Shown piece by piece: positions 48,452 to 60,058 of a stretch of DNA of 64,000 nucleotides. Every line of letters starts with the position of its first letter. Within the stretch, counting starts at the first letter, position 1. Origin of the DNA: Riptortus pedestris (lineage: Eukaryota > Arthropoda > Insecta > Hemiptera > Alydidae); NCBI GenBank assembly GCA_019009955.1, contig CM032231.1:111186001-111250000 (forward strand), written 5' to 3'. The position numbers and the translations under genes are program-made. The notes below the pieces were generated by a model. The model made no database searches. It worked only from the letters and a program-made list of their open reading frames with translations, and had not been told where the DNA came from.

Positions 48452-48810
48452 CGATCGTAATTTTTGCTTGATTGTTACCAAACTCGATATTTAAACGATT
48501 TATTTTTTTTTATTTATTAATTTAAGTCCACTTTATGCTACTACGGCTAATTGGGGCGGGTTATCTACAGGTTACCACCCTTTTCTAACCAGGGTGGTCT
48601 AAGGAGTTTATTTAATGGGGCCGTCATTAAATAAATTTCTACTAACCAGGGCAGGATTCAAACCCACCACTTTAGGTCTGCCATGGGAGATTAGGACCAA
48701 CGCCCTAACTCGCAAGGCCAACCCGAGCCCCTGTATGGAGATTTCTTTGTTGTACAACTTTACGTGGGAAATCTGCTTAGTTTACGCAGCCCCTTAGTGG
48801 CTGGCTTTTT
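48258..48810 (+). mobile_element. HINE-like element carrying a SINE
   Basis: Starts TTAGCAGATTTCCCTTAAGG directly after the end (GACTGCCTTT) of a previous copy. After the (TA)n core (48385-48449) and the GATATTTAAACG block, a minus-oriented SINE occupies 48500-48735. The right end with GGGAAATCTGCT and the hairpin region follow. The segment between the SINE and the right end has been deleted. Confidence 0.72.
48500..48735 (-). mobile_element. tRNA-derived SINE inside a HINE-like copy
   Basis: Full SINE with the same diagnostic variants as the 53.8-kb copy (CTACGGCTAATTGG, CTAACCAGGGTGGTC), inserted after the same host sequence GATATTTAAACG. Confidence 0.85.
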
Positions 48811-48909
48811 CTGTTTCTCCGGTATGTAATTAGAAAGTGGAGGGAATAAACCTATCATATTGGCCTTGTAAAAAAAATAATGTTACTCAATTTATTGGTC
48901 ATTAAAAGT

Positions 48910-49108
48910 GTGGGCTCAGATAGCCATTCCAATTACCGCGTTGGTTTTAATCACATTCGGTAATCCTAGAGTAGTGAGTTCGATTCTTGACTACCTAATA
49001 GAAATTTATATAGTTACGAAATCTAGCTAGAAAAAAAGGGTAAGCTATCCCGTACCATTTATCCTAATTAGCACAAAAAAGACGTTAATAAATAATATTT
49101 AATATTTA
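48910..49108 (+). mobile_element. tRNA-derived SINE, diverged
   Basis: Head GGGCTCAGATAGCCATTCCA, B box GAGTTCGATTCTTG, a shortened body with AAGCTATCCCGTACC and a TAATAAATAAT tail. Confidence 0.72.
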
Positions 49109-49451
49109 AAATTATAGATTATTGGTCAGGATTTAAAAACTAGGTTATTTTAAATGGTGAGTCATTTATAGAGCATGCACTTGATAGAAAAACAAATTTC
49201 TTCACCGGAGGCCACCAGGGTTTGGCATGAACAAAAAAAAACTAGTTCAATATCAGATGCCTTTTTTTGACAGTTGTCGGGACTTTTTCCGTTGACATTG
49301 TTTTTATAACTGTCATTTTTTGCTTGACACTTAAAGAAGTTGACGTCCTCGGCGATCAATGGAATTCTCCGAATAATCTTTTCGAAGCTTAACTTCATTC
49401 ACCTCAGGCGTAATAGTTGTATTATCATGGAATCTAATGATTAAATTGTTA

Positions 49452-50145
49452 TAGCAGATTTCCCTTCAGCTATTCAGGTTGTGCTGATGACGAAATTTTC
49501 GAAACATTTCTTCAAACGTCCACCGACCCTACCTACTAGACGACGAAAATGGGGTCCGTTCAAAATGATGTACTTATATTTGTCTGTTACCGTTCTAGCA
49601 GTCACAATTTTTGTCCGATCGTTATCAAATACGATATAGAAGCGATTCATAACTATTAAGATCGATAACGTCTGAAATCGGACCGAACTGAGGGTGGGTT
49701 TAGAAGGGGAGAAAATCAATATTCAAAATCTTGTTTTAAATGTACTTTTTTATACTTTGTTATTCTTTTTATTCTTTGTTCTATACACACTTTGCCTATA
49801 TTGAATAATTAGCGAGGTTATTGTATTTTTTAACTCATGGGGCTCAAAATTCACCTTTACTAAACCGGCGCATTTAGTCATCGCACATAAAAAAAAAAAA
49901 AGTTCGTCACGCAGGAGCTGCGTAAAATAAGCAAATTTCCCTCCTGAAGTTTTACAATACAGAAATTTCAAGAGAGCCGAACAGTTACGGAAACGACCGA
50001 ACTAGTTTTGGGCGGAAAATCACGACTAGAACCTAAGTTAGCCGGTCTCATATCGTCCGTTATCTGCACAAACTCAATAAAAATAATAAAATATCTCTGT
50101 TAATATTCAAGATAGAAAATAAATGTATCTAACAATGTTTATCTA
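49452..50145. mobile_element. Two HINE-like pieces in opposite orientation
   Basis: Plus copy 49452-49745 (AGCAGATTTCCCTTCAGC to GAAAATCAATATTC, 3' truncated) and minus piece 49893-50145 (AAAGTTCGTCACGCAGGAGC to CAATGTTTAT), ending at a TA array that starts the next repeat. Confidence 0.6.
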
Positions 50146-50689
50146 TATATATATATATAAAACTAGCTCAGATACCCGGCTTCGTCCGGGAATTGATTTG
50201 AGGCTGAATGGTGATGGTATTTTTTTGGCAAGGCTTTACTTTGCACACTATTTTGACATTTACCCGTCCCAGTGTTTAAGGTTAATACTCGTCGTTTCTG
50301 TGGCTTTGTTAATAATAAAATTAATTTTTGATGTAAGACTTCACTGTCCTCCATATTGTCATATTTCCCTTCTCATGTGCATTATGCATAGATTTGAGTT
50401 AAAGATAAAATATTAACGTAGATTTGAATTAATTTTTCCTGGTGAGGTACCTGATAGTTCAAATTGGAATGAATTGTTGAGCATGTCAATATTTCTACGC
50501 AAATTACTTGCTCCACACATTGTTCCTGGAGAAATGTATAAAGCAAAAGTTAATCTAAATAACAAAGTAAACAACTTTTGTTATGTGCATGTTTGTCGAA
50601 AAACAAATAGACAATGAAATATCCCGAATTTTTATTTCAGGCCTCCCTTATAACCCCCACTCCCGTTCTAACCTAAACATTTTAATATA

Positions 50690-51945
50690 CGTAGTAAGGT
50701 CCATAAGTGTCCGGCCTGTCCTGCTTGTCCTCCTTCAAACGTGCCGGGACCTGCACGCCTATGCAGGTCCATGCCTGCTCACTCCATACCCATCGCCCGC
50801 ACTTCCTCAGTCTTGTCAGTCAGTGTCCAGCCTTAAAGGAAACTCCCCATTTTTACAATGTTTTTTACAAGTACCGTGCGGTAATTAAATTCTTTTGTAA
50901 AGAGTGTCTTACTCCTGCGCAAATTAAAGAGGGCTTGGATTGTGTATGCAGGCAGTCCTCCCCGTCTTATTCCGCAGTGAAACAATGGGCAAAATTATTT
51001 AAGTTAGGGAGAGAAAGTCTAGAAGATGACCCACCTCCCGGTCGCCCACTGGAAGCTGACACTTCTGAAACAATCCAACTTGTGGACTCTGAATTCCTGT
51101 CTGACCGACGACTGAAAACCAAGGAAATAGCAGCGAGGTTGGGGCTTTAAAAACAAGTGTTTTGAGGATCATCAAAGAACATTTGCATATGAACAAGGTT
51201 AGTGCAAGATGGATTCCAAAAATTCTTTCAGCTAATCAAAAACAGGAACGAGTTTGAACTGCTGCAATGAATTTTTACGCGAGTATAATGCCGACCCAAA
51301 GAATTTTTTGGACTCAATTGTAACTGGGGATGAGACAATGGTTCTATATTATGACCCACTCAGCAAATGAGAGTCCATGGAATGGAGAAGACCAGGAGAA
51401 GCGCCTCCTTCAAAGGCAAAAGTCACGCAGTCAACAAAAAAGATAATGGCCACAATTTTTTGGGATTGTAAAGGAATACTATTGATAGATTTTAAAGAAA
51501 GGAATACCACAATGAATGGTGAGTATTATGAAGCCCTACTTCACCGGTTACGAGACGCCATTAAAGAGAAGAGGCGAGTGAAGTTAAGCAGAGGCGTCCG
51601 CCTCCTTCACGACAGTTCCCCTGTCCACACAGCATTGATTTCCAAGGCCGCTGTGAAGGACTGTGGATTCCAAGAAATTTCTCACCCACCCTACAGTCCA
51701 ACTTTGGCCCCTAGTGATTTCTACCTTTTCTCAAAATTAAAATCTGACCTTCGTGGAAGGCGATTTAACACCGACGAAGAGCTCCAAGCAGCAGTGGAAG
51801 AACATTTTTTTAACAAAGAAGAAAATAATTTTTTTATAACTGGTTTTACTGTTTTTCAATATATTATATTGAAAAACAGTAAAACCAGTTTTTTTCTTTC
51901 ACCTTTCCTTCTATCCCAGGCCGGAAACTTATGGACCTTACTACG
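50690..51945 (+). mobile_element. mariner transposon, DD34D, 1256 bp
   Basis: Terminal repeats CGTAGTAAGGTCCATAAGTG and its inverse at the right end, flanked by TA on both sides. It is inserted in another repeat. The related unoccupied sequence TTTTAATATAGCTTATAATC is present at 41006-41030 and 13015-13035 and shows the TA target directly. It carries a decayed transposase. Confidence 0.92.
50850..51850 (+). pseudogene. mariner transposase, DD34D, degraded
   Basis: The HTH region begins near 50880 (FFCKECLTPAQIKEGL...). The WVPRML-like motif appears as ARWIPKILSANQKQ. The first Asp is in TGDET (about 51326), the second in HDSSPVHTA and the third in LAPSDFYLF. There are 34 residues between the second and third, the classic mariner spacing. 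The frame shifts near 51148 and again near 51290, and there are in-frame stops (for example after DPLSK), so the gene is dead. The C-terminal end is replaced by a perfect 53-bp palindrome at 51838-51890. Confidence 0.88.
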
Positions 51946-52789
51946 TAGCTTATAATCACGGAAGAATTAAAGCTAATTGGCAAACCGAGTTTTGTTAAGT
52001 TCGGTTCAATCTTTAGCGCCCAATAAAATAGTTGACTCCCGCTTTAGTTTATAGTGTATATCTCGTTTATACTTTGTTAAAAGACAAAAATGAATATGTC
52101 AAAAGTTACTCTAAATAACAAATAAAACAACTTTTGTTATGTTCGTATTTGACGAAAAACGAATAGAAAACGACATACCGCTATTTTTAAATTTAGGCCT
52201 CCCTTACAACCCCCACTCCTGCCCGTCCCTAGAAAAAGAAAATTAATTTTTTATATAAGACTTCACTGTCCTGCATATTTTCATATTTCCCGTTTCCTGT
52301 GCATTATGCATAGATTTGAATTATTAAGGAGAAAATATTGACATACATTTGAATTAATTTTTTATGGTGAGGTACCTGGTAGTTCATATTGAAAAGAAGT
52401 GTTGAGCAAATTTCTCTAAATAACAAAATAAACAACTTTTGTTATGTGCATATTTGCCGAAACCCCAATAGGAAATCACTATTTTTAATCAGGCCTCCCT
52501 TATAACCCCCACTCCTGCCCGTCCCTAGAAATAGTATGGCTTATTATAAGAAAGGCGTTAGTGCTTAATACACATACCGAGTTTGGTTTAGTTCGGTTGA
52601 GTCTTTTGTGTCAAATAAAATTGTGTACTCCAGCTATAGTTTTTAGCGTATAACTCATTTATACTTCCGTATACGGCAAAAGTGCATATAACAAAAGTAA
52701 CTCTAAATAACAAAAGGAACAACTTTTGTTATGTGCATATTTGCAGAAAAAGCAATAGGAAACGAAATATCACTATTATTAATTTCAGG

Positions 52790-52930
52790 CCTCCCACTCC
52801 CACTTGGATTTCAGCTGTTAACAAACTTGATTTTTATTTTTACATAAAACGATTAAATATCAAGTTTGGTGGCGATTATACAAGAATTGCGACCGCTAGA
52901 GCGGTAATAGACAAATATATACATATATAT

Positions 52931-52978
<48 letters not shown>

Positions 52979-53145
52979 ATATACATATATACAGATAGAT
53001 AGATATAATTTTGAACGTATCTCATTTTCGTCATCTCCTGGGTGGGATCGATGGTCATTTGAAGAAATGTTTCGAAAATTGCGTCATGAATACGACCTCA
53101 ATAGCTGATTTCCATTAAGTCTCCTGATTTCCCAAATCTGCTAAT
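52790..53145 (-). mobile_element. HINE-like copy, left half, with GT-expanded core
   Basis: Minus orientation: right block start at 52805, a core of TA and (TG)n (52917-52998), left block and a double AGCTGATTTCC end near 53102-53140. The hairpin end is absent. Confidence 0.62.
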
Positions 53146-53664
53146 AATCGAATTCATCATGAAACGCCTTATTCCAAACTTAGTTGTCCAATTTGTATTC
53201 AACTCGATGAGAAACGTTGAATGATAACGATATCAATAAAGACTTTATTAACTGGCCACTAGTATTCATGAGATTTTATATCGAAGTAGAGGATAAATGG
53301 TAATCATTGTATTGTATGACTATGAAACAAAGTGTATTTGAATATATTACAGTAACCCCTTTTTTGTGTATTTTGTTCTTTTAAAATAGACATATGTTAT
53401 TAAATAACGCTATGATAAATCGTATCAAAAAGTACCTGGTAATGCTAGCTAATGTAATAAGACCCGACACCTTCTCTCGCGACCGACTATCTTGGAATCT
53501 AGTCCTGATAATGGATTCATAGAGAGAAACTTTTCCTCAAAGGCAAACTGCAATTACGATGCCCCACTTCGATATATTATAGATGGACGATAATTGACAA
53601 TTAATGGCTTAAAGTTGGAAACTCCTTCTAAGTAATCAACTCATTTTTACAGGCTGTTTATTAC

Positions 53665-54475
53665 AATAGAGGTCGTACACACGACGCGATTTTCAAACAT
53701 ATTCTTCAAATGTCCATCGATCCTACCCAGAAGAGGACGAAAATGAGGTCCATTCAAAATTACATATATATTTGTCTGTTAGAGCCCTAGCGATCGCAAT
53801 TTTTGCTTGATTGTTACCAAACTCGATATTTAAACGAGTTATTTATTTTTTTTATTTATTAATTTACGTCCACTTTATGCTACTACGGCTAATTGGGACG
53901 GGTTATCTACAGGATACCACCCTTTTCTAACCAGGGTGGTCTAAGGAGTTTATTTAATGAGTCCGTTACTAAATAAATTCCTATTTGCCCAGGCGGGAAT
54001 CGAACTCCCCACTCTGGGTTTACCATATGAGATTAAGACCAACGCCTTAACTCACACGGCCAACCCGAGCCCCTTTAAACGTTTTATATAAAAGTAAAGA
54101 TCAAGTTCGTTTATGGCTAAAATCGGACCAATGGGAGGGGGGGGAGAGGGCAGAAATTATGAAAATTCGAAATATCTCTGTTACTATATGTCGGATCAAA
54201 AATTGTATAGAACCAATCTTATTGCAAATTATATTTACTATAAATATTGTTACATACATTTATTTTCTATCTTGAATAGTAACCGAGATATTTTATTATT
54301 TTTATTAAGTGTGTGCAGATAACGGACGAGATGAGATCGGCTAACTTCGGTTCTAGTCGTGATTTTCCGCCAAAAGCTAGTTCGGCCGTTTCCGTAACTG
54401 TTCGGCTCGTGAGATTTCTCCATTGTAAAACTTCAGATGGGAAATATGCTTAGTTTACGCAGCCCCTGCTGCGAA
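53665..54475 (+). mobile_element. HINE-like element carrying a SINE at the same site
   Basis: The left end is damaged (begins near TAGAGGTCGTAC). The SINE at 53838-54076 sits after GATATTTAAACG, and TTTAAACG is repeated on its other side, an 8-bp target duplication. The right block and GGGAAATATGCT...ACGCAGCCCCTGC end follow. Confidence 0.72.
53838..54076 (-). mobile_element. tRNA-derived SINE inside a HINE-like copy
   Basis: Full SINE, head GGGCTCGGGTTGGCCGTGTG, B box GAGTTCGATTCCC, body and AATAAATAA tail, with the 8-bp duplication TTTAAACG on both sides. Confidence 0.85.
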
Positions 54476-54479
54476 CCGA

Positions 54480-55870
54480 AAGGCAGAAATAAAGTGTTCA
54501 TTTATCAAATAATAAAGGGAAGGAAATAATAATCGTATATTAAAAACTAAAAGGAAGGAAAAAAAGTATTCGTTTATCAAAAAATAAAGGGAAGGAAATA
54601 ATAATCATATGTTAAAAATTAAAAGGCAGCGAAGAATAATTCGTTCAACTCAAAATTAAGGGAAGAACATAATGGTCGTATGTTAAAATCTAAAAGGAAG
54701 AAAAGAAGTGTAGGTTTATCAAAAAATAAAGGGAAGGAAATAATAATCATATGTTAAAAACTAAAAGGAAGGAAAGAATAATTCGTTCAACACAAAATAA
54801 AGGGAAGAAAATAATGATCGTATGTTAAAAACTAAAAGGAAGGAAAGAAGTGTAAGTTTATCAAAAAGTAAAGGGAAGGAAATAATAATCATATGTTAAA
54901 AACTAAAAGGAAGGAAAGAATAATTCGTTCAACACAAAATAAAGGGAAGAAAATAATGATCGTATGTTAAAAACTAAAAGGAAGGAAAGAATAATTCATT
55001 CAACACAAAATAAAGGGAAGAAAATAATGATCGTATGATAAAAGCTAAAATGAAGGAAAGAAGTATTCCTTTATCAAAAACTAAAAGGAAGGAAATAATA
55101 ATCGTATGTTATAAACCGAAAGGAAGGAAAGAATAATTCGTTTATCAAAAAAAAAAAAAAAAGATAAGGAAATAATAATCCTAACTTAAAAACCAAGAGG
55201 AAGGTAACAATAATTCCTTTATCCAAAAAAAAATGGAAGAAAATAATAATCGTAACTTAAAAACCAAGAGAAAGGTAACAATAATTCCTTTATCCAAAAA
55301 AAAATGGAAGAAAATAATAATCCTAACTTAAAAACCAAGAGGAAGGTAACAATAATTCCTTTATCAAAAAAATAAAGGTAAGGAAATAATAATCTTATGT
55401 TAAAAACCAAGAGGAAGGTAACAATAATTCCTTTATCAAAAAAATAAAGGTAAGGAAATAATAATCTTATGTTAAAAACCAAGAGGAAGGTAACAATAAT
55501 TCCTTTATCAAAAAAATAAAGGTAAGGAAATAATAATCTTATGTTAAAAACCAAGAGGAAGGTAACAATAATTCCTTTATCAAAAAAATAAAGGTAAGGA
55601 AATAATAATCTTATGTTAAAAACCAAGAGGAAGGTAACAATAATTCCTTTATCATAAAAATAAAGGGAAGAAAATAATAATCTTATGTTAAAAACCAAGA
55701 GGAAGGTAACAATAATTCCTTTATCAAAAAAATAAAGGGAAGAAAATAATAATCGTATGTTAAAATCTGAAAGAACGGAAAGAATAGCTAGTTCATCAAC
55801 AAATATTGGGAAGGATTTAACAATCTTATATTAAAAACCAAAAGGAAGGAAAGAATTTTACATTCATAAA
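54480..55870. repeat. AT-rich minisatellite, about 19 units of 67-72 bp
   Basis: The unit contains GGAAGGTAACAATAATTCC, TTATCAAAAAAATAAAGG and AATAATAATCTTATG. Four consecutive units at 55335-55625 are nearly identical at exactly 72 bp; outer units are diverged and slightly shorter. The minus-strand open frame over 55219-55698 is a by-product of the 3n period. Confidence 0.93.
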
Positions 55871-56205
55871 AAAACCAAAAGGAAAATAATGGGCAATCCT
55901 TCTAACTGAACTTTGGGTGATTATGAGATAAGCAGATTTACTTTATGTTTACCAAGTGAAATTTATACCAAAGCCTTAACTCACATGGCTAACCGGTGCC
56001 CCTTTCAGTACATTACAACTAACATTAGTTGTAGATTTATAGTTTTATTTCACAGTATTTTTTTTGCTATTCGCAAGAAGTGGTTTGTTATCTTCTAAAT
56101 ACTCCAGATATTCCAGAATTTCACAAGAATTATTTTAGGTACAATGACCGACTAGGCAAACTTTTCATATTATTCTTTTACGAGAATTGTTTACAGAAGG
56201 AACCA

Positions 56206-56435
56206 TTTAGCAGATTTCCCTGGAGGGAAATAAGCTATTGAGGAAGTACTTATGACGCGAGATTTTCAAAATTTTTCTTCAAATGTCCGTCCGGGATAAC
56301 GGACGAGTGTTTCCCGCCAAAAGCTAGTTCGACCGTTTCCGTAACTGTTCGGCACTCGAATGGAGATTTCTCTATTGTATAACATCACGTGGGAAATCTG
56401 CTTAGCTAATCCAGCCCCTGCGTGACAGACTTTTT
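56206..56435 (+). mobile_element. HINE-like element, internally deleted (230 bp)
   Basis: The left 90 bp (TTAGCAGATTTCCCTGGAGG to TCAAATGTCC) is joined directly to the right 140 bp (GGATAACGGACGAG to CGTGACAGACTTTT). No TA core. Both ends are kept, so it is a minimal candidate for sequences needed in cis. Confidence 0.72.
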
Positions 56436-57684
56436 TTCTATCCGGTTTCGGGCTAATGACTAAATCAAGTGCTTTACTAAGACCATACTCAATTGCTCAA
56501 AGTAGCTGGTTTAAAAGAAATGTATTCATTGTTTGTGTAATTTCAATAAATACCTCATAGAGGAGATGTGACTAACCTTGACTTAGTCCTTAGCGATTGA
56601 TTTTAGTCTTCTTGCTGCTTGTTCAACTATGAAATGAGGAAGGCAACGCCAGAGAGCGGGTACCTCGCTGTATCGAGTCCCCTCCCTATCTCCACAGGGC
56701 GGCGGCACGAGAAAAACTGAAGACAAGATATATCTGCTAATTGAGTTTCGTGATGAAGGTTATCGACCTACCTACTTCTTCGCCGAACTGGTTTTCCGAA
56801 TGACCGACTTTTAGAATCTAGATCTGACAGTGACCTGAAGTATGTTTTTTTTTTTTCTTTTTCCTTCCAGAGTAATAATAAACAGAGAAATAAAACTCGT
56901 TCTATCGTCTAAAGAAACCCAATCTTATTTAATTTGAATTTAATGGGTTTTTTTTATATTGTACCAGTATGATTTCCTTTAGAACAAGGACGGATAGAAA
57001 AAAAATCTAATGTGGACCTCACATCAATTCCTTGTAGCAGATGTCCCACGTGCTGGTATAACACAGCAAATACAGGAGTAGCAGAAATCAAGAAAGTCCG
57101 TCACGTAGGTGCTGAGTTAACTAAGCAGATTTCCCACAGTGTTTGTGTTTTATCTTAAAAAGTAAAAGTTCATAGAGAAAAACATTTGGTGTTTAAGTTT
57201 CAAATAAATTGCTTCATTATATAACAGAGTGTTGTGTATGTGACGTGAGTAGGAGTGGATGGTTTACTGGAGGCTGAAAACTAAAAAGTCCGTCACGCAG
57301 GAGCTGCGAAAATTAAGCAGATTTCCCTCGTGAAGTTTAATAATAGAGAAATCTAGATACTGCTAACACAACACCACCGTCACATATTAGGTGAATAAAT
57401 ACAAACGGTAATAAGAAACCTTCCGACGGGAAGCATCTGAATGTAAACAAACAGTTCTCCCAACTTCTTACCGGAAAAAAAACAATTACTGTAGTATATC
57501 TGAATATAACGTATTAATTTGATTGAAAACTATTAACTATATCTAGTACTGTAATATATAATGAATCAGAATAATTTTTATCTCAATCAATCAAATTTAA
57601 GTACTCCCACAACTTAGGAAGGAGAGGGGGTCACCAGAGCATATTTGCGTGTATCTTGTATAATAAATGTCTCTTGGTATTTAA

Positions 57685-58547
57685 CCCTCCGTCGGGCGCG
57701 TGATCTCTCAGATACACAGTTTCTAGAGAAATATTTGCCACTCCTCCTAGCAGAGAGTTGTGGTGTAGTGCTTCGAGTTATGTTCTTTATAGGTCTCCCC
57801 CTAAAGGTATGTTGTGTCATTTTGTTCGAGGAGTCGTGTGCTTCAGCTTTCATTCAGTTTAATCTCCTAGATACCACGCGCCCGATCTCGGAAGTTTTTT
57901 TGAAATCGGTATTTCATAAATATATACATCAATTAAGTTTCTCTTTATTAAATGGAATCATTTAAACCTATTTTTCTATTATTTTGCTCATACATGAGCT
58001 TTCAAAAAAACTTGTACAAGAAAATATTGTACGACAAAGTGACAACAGCAGACGTTTACCAACCGAACTAAGGACGAAATTTGAAGAGTACAGAGACTCT
58101 TTGGACCATACATTGAACTCAAGTACAAAAACAGCATAAAAAAATCATTCCGCTACAATGAACAAAAGAAAATGATGTGAAACATGCGAAACTAAAAAGA
58201 AATGTAGGTTTACTAAATACTCTTGTGAGAATTGCAAAACCAAAACTTGTTTACAACATAGTTCCATGCTTTGTCCTAATTGTAATACAGCTCTGCAAAA
58301 GAAATAATAATTAAACTGCTATTTTAAAAAGGATTTGTACATTAAAATTTAGATGATTTTTAATAAGTCTTATCTAAAAGTGATTTCGTGCTACTTATTT
58401 TTGAATGAAGTTATATTTTCTGTTATGGTTTCTAATCACACACTGAACAATGTGTGAAAAAACTGTATTTCCGTAAAAACGGTTGAGAATGATCTCTGAG
58501 ATACACGCGCCCGAAGACGTAATATTCTTGACGCGCCCGACCGAGGG
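57685..58547 (+). mobile_element. piggyBac-type element, internally deleted, 863 bp
   Basis: Flanked by TTAA at 57681-57684 and 58548-58551. Ends are CCCTCCGTCGGGCGCGT and the inverse of CCCTCGGTCGGGCGCGT, one mismatch in 17. A degraded transposase tail is kept near the right end (see the next entry). The middle of the transposase is gone. It is inserted inside a minus-oriented Helitron-like copy. Confidence 0.88.
58158..58307 (+). pseudogene. piggyBac transposase C-terminal cysteine-rich remnant
   Basis: The reading frame gives CETCETKKKCRFTKYSCENC followed by KTKTCLQH and SSMLCPNCNT, ending LQKK and a TAA stop. The repeated C-x2-C pairs with a C-x-x-H pair are the cysteine-rich, zinc-binding C-terminal domain of piggyBac transposases. 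A stop precedes the first Cys, and the catalytic core is absent. Confidence 0.75.
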
Positions 58548-59095
58548 TTAAGCTTCAAATGGTGCGTTTAATTACGAAACCGAGTATTGTTTACGTAACA
58601 TTAATAGAAGTGAGGGTATGCTGAAGGCTGAAAACTGAAAAATGCAAATAACTCGGTTAATATTCAAGATTTATTACAAATGTATATAACAATATTTATA
58701 TTACATTTAATTTTCTATAAGATTGATTCTATACATTATTTCGATCCGACGTATAGTAACGGAGATATTTCGAATTTTCAAATTTCTCCCCCTCAGAACC
58801 CCCTCTTCCCCTGGTCCGATTTCAGCCGTTAACGAACTTGATCTTTCTTTTTACATAAAGCAACTAAATATCGAGTTTGGTGACGATTAAACAATACCCT
58901 TATGGAAAATTTGCTAAAAATACAAATATCTTAGTTAATTTTGAAGTTAGAGAATAAATGTGTATAACAACATTTATAGAACATTACATCTACAATAAGA
59001 TAGACTCGATATAGTTTTTCAATCCAACTCATAATAACGGAGATATTTCGAAAAGATAAAACAAATATTATGACCCCTAGAGCGGTAACTGACAA

Positions 59096-59135
<40 letters not shown>

Positions 59136-59578
59136 ATATCATAGATTAGATCAATTGGCATTTGAAGAACTTTTTCGATGATTTCATTTAGGAAATGTGC
59201 TAATAAAATGCTCAGACGAGCCCACGGAAACAGTCAATGTCATATGTATTCAAACCTTTAATATCAGGAAAATAAGTGGGAAAAGGATGTTGTTTATCTG
59301 TTTTTTTTAACTTCTTCATTATCTGTATATTGTACGAGCTGTCATGCAACTGTAATCAAGCTTTTGGGCACGCAATCCCAAGGTGTGGCATTTTCTTGAA
59401 GGCAAAATTGTATAACTGGTCACTTATAAAAAGTACGTATTCCATTTTTTTAAAATTTATTTAAATTATATTGACAATCATAGAAAAATTAGTAAATGAT
59501 TACCTACATTTTCAGACCCTAGCCGCTGTTATTAAACTTATTTATTTTAGAATATCTATCTACCATAATTTTGAATAT

Positions 59579-60058
59579 TAGCAGATTTTCCTTAAGGGAA
59601 ATCAGCTATTGAGGTCGTACTCATGACGCGATTTTCGAAAAATTTCTTGAAAGGAGATGACGAAAATGAGGTCCGTTCAAAATTATATATATTTGTCTGT
59701 TAACACTCTAGCGGCCGTAATTATTGTTATATCTTCACCAAACTCGGTATTTAATCGTTTTATGTCAAAAGAAAGATCAAGTTCATTAACGACTGAAATC
59801 GGAGCAGTGGGAGGGGAGGATTTTCGAAAATTCGAAATATCTCCGTTGCTTGGGATCGAAAAATTGTATAGAACCAATCTTATTGAAAATTAAATTTACG
59901 TTGAATACTGTTATATACATTTATTCTCTATCTTGAATGTCAATCTAGATATTTGAATTTCTATTAAGTGTGAGCGGGTAATGGACGAGATGATCGGGTA
60001 AGGTCGGTTCTATTCGTTTCCAAGCTAGTTTACGCAGCCCCTACGTTACGGACTTTTT
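59579..60058 (+). mobile_element. HINE-like element, short copy
   Basis: TTAGCAGATTTTCCTTAAGG start, a very short TA core (59686-59691) and the ACGCAGCCCCTACG hairpin end. The right subterminal repeat is lost (CAAGCTAGTTTACGCAG). Confidence 0.7.

Larger units (their letters stand above)
50160..52790 (+). repeat. Family B repeats, several overlapping copies with a mariner inside
   Basis: CTAGCTCAGATACCCGGCTT at 50164. The block GGCCTCCCTTATAACCCCCA-like recurs at about 50640, 52198, 52494 and 52789, so at least two copies are concatenated. The DD34D mariner splits the first. Confidence 0.65.
57289..59215 (-). mobile_element. HINE-like copies, minus orientation, one interrupted by piggyBac
   Basis: Hairpin end AAAAAGTCCGTCACGCAGGA at 57290, long-variant right segment to 57684, piggyBac element, then right block to TTTGCTAAAAA at 58918. 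A further truncated minus copy covers 58918-59215 with (TA)n at 59098-59138. A hairpin-end fragment alone is at 57092-57145. Confidence 0.65.

Noticed and set aside
55219..55698. 159-residue open frame with 24-residue repeats (LLFPYLYFFDKGIIVTF)
   Set aside because: By-product of a 72-bp non-coding minisatellite; no start context or domain, and the outer units break the frame.
20480..59877. Recurring 60-80-residue frames with text such as INELDLPFYIKRLNSEFG
   Set aside because: They recur because they are the right block of the HINE-like family. Frames shift between copies, so it is not a protein family.
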